Positions 1-9,700 of a stretch of 23,486 nucleotides of DNA are shown piece by piece (position 1 is the stretch's first letter; each line of letters begins with the position of its first letter). The notes beneath the pieces were generated by a model, which was not told the origin of the DNA, ran no database searches, and saw only the letters and a program-made list of their open reading frames with translations. The DNA is from Thalassiosira profunda (Eukaryota; Bacillariophyta; Thalassiosirophyceae; Thalassiosirales; Thalassiosiraceae), in contig JALLAP010000853.1 of NCBI GenBank assembly GCA_036939355.1, positions 1-23,486 of the forward strand, in the 5' to 3' direction. Made by a program: the position numbers and the translations under genes.

Positions 1-2481
1 TTGTCTCTCGTTGCGACGAAGAGCTTTTCGCGAGTTCCGGGGACTTTGCCGGTGCATTCGGCTTTGGTCGATATGAGAATGGGCAGTCGAGGGGCAACTA
101 CTGCGACGCCCTCCCCGCCGAGTCGCTTTCGAAGGACGGCACCGGCGCCTCTGCTGCCGCAAGGCGCTCGAACGACCCGGGCGTCCTCGAACTCCACGTT
201 TCTACAAAGCTGCCTCCTTCCTTAGACGCTGTGATGGATCCCAAGCAGCCTCCCGAGGCACAGGCCCCGGCCAAGAAATGGCGGGCCGAGCTAATGAAAG
301 ATCCCGTGCAGGCTGAAATGCTTTCCTCGCTGCCGTTTCATTTGGGAAGGGGCGAACCGCCCTCTTCTGTCCCTCAACCAATGGATCGAAGTGACACACG
401 AGATTCCGACGACGAGATTGACAGCCATGCTCGGAAACTGAACCAGAGCATGGCCAGGTCAAAGGCTGAGCTAGACGTGGCAGCTTCGTGCAGGAGAAAG
501 CTCTACATATCCACGAAGGTCAATGGCGTTAGCAGCAGGACGACTGTGTTCCCTCAGTCGACAGTGCTCGCAGAACGAGCCTCCGAGAATACGAGGAAGG
601 TGCTGCGACCGATGCTCTGCATGGCGTCTTTGCCGCAGTCGATTCGAACCGGAGAGACGGTGTCCACGGACAAGGCCCGGGAGCTGGACAGAGGAGGTCT
701 GGCTCAAACTTTGGGGTCTTACGATTGCAGAGTCGCGGATGCTCTCGTGAACCCCAAAAAGGACAGCTCAGGCCGCTCGAAGCGAACCACCGTTGGCCGC
801 ACCAGGCTGGTTTGGTCCAGCCTCATTCGAGGCGACGAACCGTTCTTGCCCTCGACGCGCAATAGGGTCAGCTTCAACTCACTCATTACGGGTCAAAGAG
901 TGGATGCGTCGAAATGCCTGAGGCCAACCGAGGTCAAAGTGGCTGTGAGACTCAATGGGAGCATTCTGATGGAAGAGGCGCTGGAGGAGATCCCGGCTAC
1001 CACCACGAGTAATGTCCGAAAGCGCACAAGACAAGCTGAAAATCATACACCAAAGCCACGGAAGCTGGTCGTGCCAGACTCTCGTACGGTGGAGGAGGTT
1101 GATGCCGCAATGGATATGAACTGCGTCCGCCTCGGCAATCCCGAGGAAGGCAAGGTGNACGGTGGAGGAGGTTGATGCCGCAATGGATATGAACTGCGTC
1201 CGCCTCGGCAATCCCGAGGAAGGCAAGGTGATTCGACAAAGGGCCAAGAATGGGACGGTGGTATACCTCGAAATGGGATCACACGCCACCCACTCTGAGC
1301 TGGACCGGAACGATATAATTGCATCTCTGCTAAAGTTTGGCCAGAAAAAGGCGCCGAAGAGGCTGAAAAGCGCACCCATCGACCTTACGTCGGCGGACGC
1401 GTCACTTGGAACGAGCCAAGCAGTCCGGAGATCCAGCCCTCCTCGCTTTGCGTGTGTCCCACTGGAAGATGGCATTCTGCGAACAATCTGCCTCAATGCA
1501 GGGAACATGGCTGGATCAGAAGTTCATCAAATCATACGCGAAGCGTCGGGGCAAGAGTCGGAGGATAGAAGGTGCTCCGTCTGCTGGAGCGACGAAGGTT
1601 CTGGGAAGGACGGCGTGGTAGAATGCACAAAGTGTGGCCTCCTCGCACACACTGCCTGTTGTCGTGACACTGGAGAATTTTCGCCTGCGTCAGGTGCCCA
1701 AATGAATGGTCACGGAGCGGCGGTAGCAGATGGAGAGCCATCGAATGATCACGCCGAAAGCTGGCAGTGTGCAGTGTGCTGTCGTTTTACGGAGAACAAG
1801 CCTCGCAGGAACCCCCGGATGCCGTCGCGATTTGTGGGCGGAGAAACATATGCAGTGCAGAGCAGCACGGACGTCATTACTGCCAACGCAAACACCCCCG
1901 GCCCCAGATGTGCACTGTGTCCCCACAGAGGTGGTGCAATGTCACCAATGGATCCCAGCGACGCCTCAGGCCTCTGGGCACACGAGGTTTGTCGAGTTTG
2001 GGGCGGTATGGGAGCCGCAGATAGTTCGAGCGTGAACGTGAAATGCTCGTTCTCGCAGCTGAATGGATCACCTCTATCTAATGTTTGCGCACTGTGCGGG
2101 TCGGGCGGTGCGGGTCTCACGAGGTGTGCTGCGCGGGGTTGCCTCGTCGCCTTCCATCCCATGTGCGCTCTTCTATCGAACAAAGTTGGCACGGAAGAGA
2201 AATCAGCCAAAGCAAAAGCGGCGAGAACTAGAAAGACTCGACACACAGAGCAAACCAATGGAGGAGCAAAGTCAGATGCAAATGAGAGTATCGAAGCAGA
2301 CAAAAGGCTGTGCAGAGAGTATACGCTTCAGCTGGTCCAAGTATCGCGGAGCGATCTGTCGACTTCCAGGTCCAGCGAGGACGACGCAACAGCAACAATA
2401 GCTGTCTCCTTTTGTGGAATTCACAATGCAAAACGCGACGATCGCTTCTTCGGATGTCTTCCCGGTGGCGCAGCAATTTGA
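1..2481 (+). CDS. PHD finger plus extended PHD (ePHD) chromatin-reader-like protein, 5' partial and split by an assembly error
   Basis: Likely a nuclear protein that reads histone tails through a PHD-ePHD module like those of JADE, BRPF and AF10; function is inferred from domains only. The classical PHD finger lies at about 1573-1782 (C-x2-C, then CTKC, H-x2-C and a final CAVC). The ePHD lies at about 1909-2427: CALC, WAHEVC, CALC, FHPMC and a late CGIH, the last zinc ligands separated by a polar insert of about 70 residues. The region before 1573 has no recognised domain. The frame is open from base 3 with no stop before the first in-window GTG/ATG (231/234), so the true start probably lies left of the window. 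An N at 1158 with a 72-bp duplication breaks the frame. Removing bases 1158-1230 joins 1157 to 1231 in phase and gives one frame to the TGA at 2479-2481. Histone substrate unknown. Confidence 0.75.
1086..1230. repeat. Exact 72-bp direct duplication flanking a single N (assembly artefact)
   Basis: Bases 1086-1157 and 1159-1230 are identical and separated by one N at 1158. The second copy plus N adds 73 bases and shifts the reading frame of the surrounding gene; collapsing the copies restores it exactly. This is what results when two overlapping contig ends are placed side by side instead of being merged. Confidence 0.9.
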
Positions 2482-2571
2482 CACATTAACGTCCCTTAAA
2501 GCTCCGGTATCGTTGTTGTGGAAACCCCAACGTTCGACAAGCTGTCCGCAATCTGCCTTCACTCCCTTCAT

Positions 2572-3907
2572 CTATTTGTAGAAGGAATCGTAGTATCCAT
2601 TCCGACTAAAGCCTCCGTCCACACTCATAACTTGCCCTGATATGTAGCCAGCCGCCCGAGTGCACAAAAAGGCCACCAACGATGCAACCTCACTCGGATC
2701 TCCCACTCTTCCAAGCGGCGTCCGCTCCAGCACCGATCTATCCAACCAGTACCAATGAAATTGATGAGGGCATGCTTTTTGCATGCAATAAAGCTTCCAC
2801 ACAATAATACAACTCACGCTTTGTATGCCTCGTTCTTCAACACTTGCTTGGCGAGAGGCGTATTGATGTACCAAGGCGTCACACAGTTGACGCGAATGCC
2901 GTCCGGGCCCCACTCGCATGCAAGATTGCCCGTCAATTGATTCATCGCCTGCAACCAATCGTGTGAGTACCATATGCAGTGGCAAAATGCAACGTCTGCA
3001 AAGAGCACTCACCGCCTTCGTCATGGCGTAAATCGTCCCCGATTTGATGCAAGTTACCCCGGCCACCGATCCAATGTTGATGACTGACGAGGTATCATGC
3101 GGCTCATCCAGCGAGAATGCCTTTTCCCAGGGACGCGCGCCCTCCCGCTTCAAGTATGGATGCATGGCTTTAGTCAACTCAAACACAGACTGAAGGTTCG
3201 TCTGCAATTGGTCGCAGAAGAGATGGCATTAGATGATTGTTTGCAAAGACAGGTTCTGCATTGGTGGGGTATCCTCCGGTATCCTTGCAAGATACCCACC
3301 TTCATCACAAACTCATAGTCCTCCGCGGTATAGTCCTTTGTTGGCTTGCGGATGTTGGTCCCTACATTGTTGACGAGCACATCTAGCTTTCCTGAAAATC
3401 TGGTCTCCACTTCTTGCCGCAGGATGTCTCTGCCTTCCGGAGTAGACACATCAGCGACCACTCCACACACATCTAGTCCATATTTGTCGCTCCACTCGAA
3501 CAGCCGATCGGCAAGTTCATCCCCATTTCTGGAGCACGTTAGGACGCGGCATCCGAGGGCCGACAGCTGGGCGAGACAAACATTTGCGTGTTGAGAATTG
3601 CAAGTACATCATGTGGAAGCGACGGCATTGGGCATCGCCTTACTTGTGTTACAATCGCAGCGCCTGCAATAAAAATGAGCATCAGATATTGCTAGGAATG
3701 CAAGCAGTATGTTCGACACATCAATGCAAATCTCTCACCGATGCCCTTCGTCCCGCCAGTCACCAGAGCGGTCTTGGACTCCAGGCTCCAGAACGACGGT
3801 GGCGGTGGAGGAGGGACGGCAAACTCATTGCCAGCGGAGGCGCAGGCGCCCCGGATGCCGAGCAGCCAGGAAAGAAGGAGTATTGCAAATCTATTATCAG
3901 CAATCAT
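2572..3907 (-). CDS. Short-chain dehydrogenase/reductase, tropinone-reductase-like, six exons
   Basis: NAD(P)-dependent oxidoreductase of the classical SDR family; substrate unknown, and tropinone-reductase-like is a sequence label, not evidence of alkaloid metabolism. Exons read from 3907: 3907-3739, 3663-3644, 3566-3300, 3201-3013, 2948-2818, 2737-2572. All five introns (75, 77, 98, 64, 80 bp) are GT-AG and all phases agree, giving 313 aa. Seen: cofactor motif TGGTKGIG (residues 50-57), NNVG, catalytic Ser197 in GSVAG, Tyr210 and Lys214 in YAMTK, and a C-terminal SVDGG. The second exon is only 20 nt and encodes the helix after the glycine motif. The N-terminus has a hydrophobic stretch (about residues 8-18) ending near ACASAG, suggesting a signal peptide and entry to the secretory system or plastid. 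The stop lies 90 bp from the convergent PHD gene. Confidence 0.9.
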
Positions 3908-4717
<810 letters not shown>

Positions 4718-5237
4718 GCGTGTTGTAGTGGCTTGCCGGTTGATTTTGGCTGGAGGAGGGGAAGCCTCGTGTGTGGGAGGGTGCTCTGTTTCAGCGGCGC
4801 CTCCCAATCGTTTGTTGCCTCTGACATCGCGCCTGATCGACCGCCAGCCTCTGCGACAGTAAATTAGCCGGATATAATACAGTTCACCCTGTCTTGCTTG
4901 CTTTCTTTTCACCTCCTGCAAGGGGGATAAACTCCCCAGGCAAATTAACTTGCTTGTGGAAGGGGGAGCGGAGTTGGAATGCACTGACAAGAACCAAGTC
5001 CCTGTGGCAAGGGGGAGAGGGGATGGGAGTGCTGAGAGCCTTTGTACGAAGCCAACGATCTACTCATTCTCTGGAGAATTCAGATGAAACACTTCTCACA
5101 CTCTTTTGCAAGCTCCTTTGGTGAGAACAACTTGGCTAGTTTACATGTGGCGTAGAGCCACCTCCAGCTGTCAGGAAGTTTCATAGCATGATATGTATAG
5201 CACTTTCTGTGCAGAAGACAAGCAAGCGGAACAGAGC
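4718..5237. other. Intergenic region with a GGGGGA-rich stretch
   Basis: About 520 bp between the tail-to-tail ubiquitin-L40 and GCPV-module genes, holding both 3' UTRs. I see no convincing gene or RNA. A purine-rich motif, aagggggag or close to it, occurs three times (near 4918, 4959 and 5009). Confidence 0.4.
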
Positions 5238-6515
5238 TCAGATCGCACCATCATGCTCATGCCACGTGCTCGGGGGCTCCCATTTGATCTTCTTCTCCTG
5301 AGGCTTCTCGGTATCGTCAGACTTTCGTTTGCACACATTGTGGGAGGCTTTGGTACGCGCGTAGTCGTCGTCTCTGGAACGTCTCGCGCTGGATTCGCGA
5401 CTTCCACGGCTCTCGGGCTTCTTCCCAGAGTATCGGTCGTACGACCTTTTGCCTTCCCAATCTCTGCGGGAGTGCGAGTATTCATGCTCCCTCTGATATT
5501 GACGAGACGAAATCTTGCCAGGGTGATAGTAGCCGCCGTGGTCATCACGTCTGGCATGCTTCGCCTTCGCTCTGCGTTTCGCTGCGGGAACAGCGTGTGT
5601 ATCATTGTTCGTGCGATTTGGCAGGCCCGGCTTCTTCCGATCAACCCCGCCGGACTCCTTGGACTCGACGCTCACTTCGCTCGGTTCGGCGAGCTCTGTC
5701 TCCAAAGCGACCGGCGAAACGACGCGATTCCGGGAACTTTGGCCCCCTTGCTTGGCGCTGGGCAGAGGAGAGCATACCTCTCGATACTTGAGGCGATCGG
5801 GCTTCACTCCCTCCTCGATGCACACATCGCCAGTCGATCCAGGCCTGCTAGTCTTGACAATATACCTCATCTCTTTTCCGTTGTCGCCCTTCATAGGCGT
5901 GACATACATCACCTCGCCATCGCATTTCTCACACGCCTCTCCACATCCTGCCGAAGAAAGCACCACTGGGCAGCCAGCAGCGTAGGCGATGTCGTCCTCC
6001 AACACGGTGGCCACCGAGGGAGATGCCCCAACATCGCTCGACGCGGCTTTTTCGGCAACCTTGAACGCCAGCGTCTTGGAGAAGATGTCGAGCTCGGCGG
6101 ACGCCACGACGCCCTCGCGAACCTCGACGATAGCATCCTGCGACCGCGTGAAATTGTACCACACCGGGCATCCGACCGGAAATGCCAGATCTTTCGACTG
6201 CTCGTCCGAGAGGGCCACGAACTTGGAGACGGCCGCTGGTGGCGGTCCCGCGATCGTGACGGGCGCGGATGTTGTCGGTCCCGCGTCCGAGTTCGTTGAT
6301 GGCGATCCGATGCGCATGGCGGCCGACGGCTGCTGCGGCATCATCACCAGCGCATCCACCGCGCGTCCCCCACCCTGCAGTTTTCTCGGGAATACCACGG
6401 TCCGGAGCCCGTCGGACTCGAGGCGTGGGGCTTGCGTGGAGCCGCCCAGCCGTCGGTAATGGCCCGCGAGGCCCGCGGGGTCGATTTCTGAGTTCGGCTG
6501 TGAGAAGCGTGTCAT
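5238..6515 (-). CDS. Unknown protein with two GCPV modules and a basic Arg/Ser-rich tail
   Basis: 425 aa from the ATG at 6515, chosen over an upstream ATG because the longer version runs through the divergent intergenic region. The N-terminal ~100 residues are low-complexity (Gly/Pro/Ala/Ser). Two related short modules follow: residues ~112-155 (FPVGCPVWY...GVVASAELD...LAFKV) and ~178-235 (YAAGCPVVL...GEVMYVTP...MRYIVK). Both have a GCPV start, a turn and alternating hydrophobics that suggest a small beta-barrel (Tudor/SH3-like); this is inference. The second also has a C-x2-C pair (CEKC). From residue ~300 the chain is rich in Arg, Lys, Ser and Asp, like RS or nuclear-localisation regions of RNA-associated proteins. 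No intron is needed. Similar modules may occur in other stramenopile proteins, but I cannot name a family. Confidence 0.75.
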   Translation of the reverse strand: MTRFSQPNSEIDPAGLAGHYRRLGGSTQAPRLESDGLRTVVFPRKLQGGGRAVDALVMMPQQPSAAMRIGSPSTNSDAGPTTSAPVTIAGPPPAAVSKFVALSDEQSKDLAFPVGCPVWYNFTRSQDAIVEVREGVVASAELDIFSKTLAFKVAEKAASSDVGASPSVATVLEDDIAYAAGCPVVLSSAGCGEACEKCDGEVMYVTPMKGDNGKEMRYIVKTSRPGSTGDVCIEEGVKPDRLKYREVCSPLPSAKQGGQSSRNRVVSPVALETELAEPSEVSVESKESGGVDRKKPGLPNRTNNDTHAVPAAKRRAKAKHARRDDHGGYYHPGKISSRQYQREHEYSHSRRDWEGKRSYDRYSGKKPESRGSRESSARRSRDDDYARTKASHNVCKRKSDDTEKPQEKKIKWEPPSTWHEHDGAI

Positions 6516-6745
6516 TGCAAATGGGTAGGGCTGTCTAAATAATGTGATAAATCTCTCAAGATAAACATAAGCATGATTTATCTGTAACTTACGTACCCCT
6601 ATAATATGCCAAATTTGCACCCCGTCCCGCGTCCACCCTCGTAGTAGCCGGCCCCAGCGCACCAGTATTGTACCAGCCCAAAGCTTGGCAGGCGGCGTCT
6701 ACTTCGCGACACGGTGGGGACCCTGCCTCGCGATCTCCATCAGCG
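6516..6745. promoter_or_regulatory. Divergent promoter region between the GCPV-module and UGGT genes
   Basis: About 230 bp separate the two chosen start codons. An AT-rich core (about 6535-6610, including ataatgtgata and cctataatatgcc) stands out from the GC-rich flanks and is the likely promoter core. No specific factor site recognised. Confidence 0.45.
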
Positions 6746-9700
6746 ATGGTGGCCCTCATTCGGCCGGCCCCGCTCCATCTAGTGCTCGTCGCGCTCTGCC
6801 TCGGCGGCGAGACGGTGCACGTCGATGGCTGGTCGGCCACCTCCTACCTCTTTGGCAGCGGGGATACGGAGGATGCCGCTGATAAAGGTGCCGATGCCCC
6901 TGCGGGCAAAAGGACGCTCGCGTCGTTCGGAACTTTCTCGAAACCCATCCCAGTCGACGAGCCCGTGACCAAGAGAGGGCGCCGCGACATTGAGGCATCC
7001 GTGAAGGCGCACGCGTGGCCCACCACGCCATTCTCCCCCATATGCGAGGCGTGGGCCTACCTCGAGGCGGGGTCACGCGTTGGGAAGGATAGATCGTCTT
7101 CGCAGCAGACGGGGGAGGTGCGGGGGGAGCCGTCGGCGGCGTGGGGGTACCTGGATGCGTTTTCAAAAAGAGGGGCTGTGCCCTCCCTCGATGCCTGGCT
7201 TGAGGGCAAGTCCGACGAGCGGTGGAGTTACCAAAACTCCAGTGCGTTGGCGGTGGATGTGGCTTCTCTTGCGACCGAGTCGTCTCCATTGGACCGGAAT
7301 CTGCTCCCGATGGCGCTCTCTTTGCGAGCACACAGTCCGCACTGCGAGATGCACCGTACATTGGCCCGGGATGCAGCCCTTGCATTTGCATTGTACGACA
7401 TGCAAACAGGTGGTTCTCTCCCGGCAGCGTTCGCGATTGTATCGCGTGTGAAAAAAGACTCAGTGCTGGGCTCGCAAGTAATACTGGATGGATCGTTATT
7501 GCAAGCGGCCGTCGATGCACTGCAATCCAACAATCATGAGGAGTCAGACAACGATGGATCCAGTTTACTCATTCCGTTGCCACACGAGACATACCACCCA
7601 TCAGCTCTGGAAGAGGACAGCGAGATTGTTGCCATTTTGTACGGTCAGGTGGGGAGCACTGCATTCGCGTCAATGTATCAATCGATGAAAGAGTCCAAGA
7701 TCCCATTTGTAGTGCGCCACATGGGCCACATGTCTTACGAAGAGGAAACAAAGGGCAACTCAATGGCCAGCCCAACAGTGCTGCAGGGATACGGAGTCAG
7801 ACTGGACATTCGTAACGTGGAGTACAAAGCGTTCGACGACAGCCCTGGCGACAAAGAAAAGGACGGCAACGCCGAGCCTGATTGGACCGAGGCAGGGCAC
7901 AAACCAGAGGATCCGGCGCGAGACGAATATTTGGCCGGCGTGAATCTCCAGTCTCTCTTGGGTCGCGTAGACGACGCCAACGCTGCGCCACTGCCATCGG
8001 ATATTCAAGCACTGCAGACGGCACTGATACAATCTCATCCATCGCAGCTGCGTTCTGAAGCGATTGTTCCACCTGCCTGGCAGCGCCGGCCCCTTTCTTT
8101 GCAGGCAGCCACTGTCATCACTGCATCCTCTGATCCACTGGAAACGCTGAAAGGCGTGTCGCAGAATTTGCCATCAGTGGCGCATTCTTTAGCAAATGTG
8201 CAAGTGCCCAAATCATTCGAGGAGCTGGCAGAGGAGGCCACCAACTTGGCGGCCAAGGTCGGTGCAGTCTCGCCAGGTTGGGGAGACGCGGCGTTTGGTC
8301 TGTACGTGAATAGCCGCCCAGTCGACGTCGAGCGCCCATCGTTCAACATCTTTCAGCTCTTGGATGTGATCAGAGCCGAAGATAGGAGACTGCGTGCCTT
8401 GGAGGCAAAGGTCAGACCACTACTGAAAAGTGCAGGGGATGACGAGTGGGCAGCGCTGCAGGCAGTACGAAGAATGATGGACATGGGAGCGAAGAAGCTC
8501 ACGGAAATAGGCAAAAAGGGCTCTTTTGACGATGGGGATTCATCGGCAACGGAATCAGACGAATATGGTGATGAGTATATGGACGATGAAGAGGAAGAAG
8601 AATCTTCTGAGAAATACCGAATCGATGTTGGCAGAGGAGGAAAGGCCGCCGTGCTCTACTTGAACGACATCGAGAAGGATCCGGAATATTCATCGTGGCC
8701 ATCGTCCATGCAAGAGATGATGTACCGCGCTCAGTTTGGAGGAGCACCGACGGTCCGGCGCAACCTCTTCACGATGCTTGTCGTCATCGACCCCACCGAC
8801 GCGGAGGTGCATCCTGCCTTGAGCGCAGTGGCGAATCTGATGAATAGCCAATTTCCGCTGAGGCTGGGCGTCTTGATTGTCGACGATGACGATGCGGCGG
8901 CTGGAGTGGCATCCCCACCTAGTCCATGGGATGGCGGGGAGCGCAGCGCCCACGCAAGGGACGCGTCCCTTCTCCTGAAGTATGTTACCAAAGAATACGG
9001 TGGCATGGCTGCCATTTCCTGCTTGCTATCAACCACACATGAGGTTGCCGAGGCCGGAGAAATGACGGCAAACGAATACATTGGCAGCTTCCTTTCCCTC
9101 CTTGCCGAGATGGGGCTCCTCCCCACATCTAGCGCGGGGAAGGTGAAGAAGGAAATGGAAGCCCTGCTTGAGGCAGACGCCAGCGACGCAGAAGCAAAGT
9201 CGAATGATGTCAACTACGACACGGCAGTTCAATTTGCGGCCGAAAAGTTACTCCGACCCGGAATGAGCTTCTTCAACGGCCTCCCGCTGCCCACCGGCAT
9301 GGATGCATTTCGAACGGGCATCAACGATATCCTTCAATACGAGCAGCGCCACATCATGGAGTTGGTGATGAAGGGCGCTATCACGGACAACGGAAGGTCG
9401 ATCTATGCACGCCTTTTATCAGGTGACAAACTTTTCAAGCAATACCATCCCTTGTTGCGAGAAAGTGGAGGCGAATACACCGTCGTCTCTCCACAGTCTG
9501 ATGCGAGCTCTCTCATGATGCCAACGTCTCCAGCTCAATCTGACCTGGGCAGTATCGATGCAATCTTTCTCTTGGAGGGCGTCTTCGATTTGGATAGCCC
9601 GGGCGGCATTGATTCTGCAGTATCATTTCTCGACTTGGTTGTTTCTCCTCCGGAGGCATGGCACGAGTCCAAATCGGTCTTGTTGGCGTTCAGAGTTCTA

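Noticed and set aside
1162..2481. A separate second gene starting after the N
   Set aside because: The apparent start lies inside the duplicated copy; collapsing the duplication merges both parts into one frame.
2572..3907. SDR locus as a pseudogene with frameshifts
   Set aside because: All frame breaks coincide with GT-AG introns of 64-98 bp, phases match, and the spliced protein contains every SDR catalytic motif.
5193..6299. 368-codon plus-strand frame opposite the GCPV-module gene
   Set aside because: The minus-strand frame has repeated modules and a coherent Arg/Ser tail; the plus frame is its antisense shadow. The minus choice is good but not proven, since the protein is of unknown family.
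6668..6745. Upstream in-frame ATG for UGGT at 6668
   Set aside because: It would put 26 polar residues before the signal peptide; 6746 starts directly at a typical ER signal.
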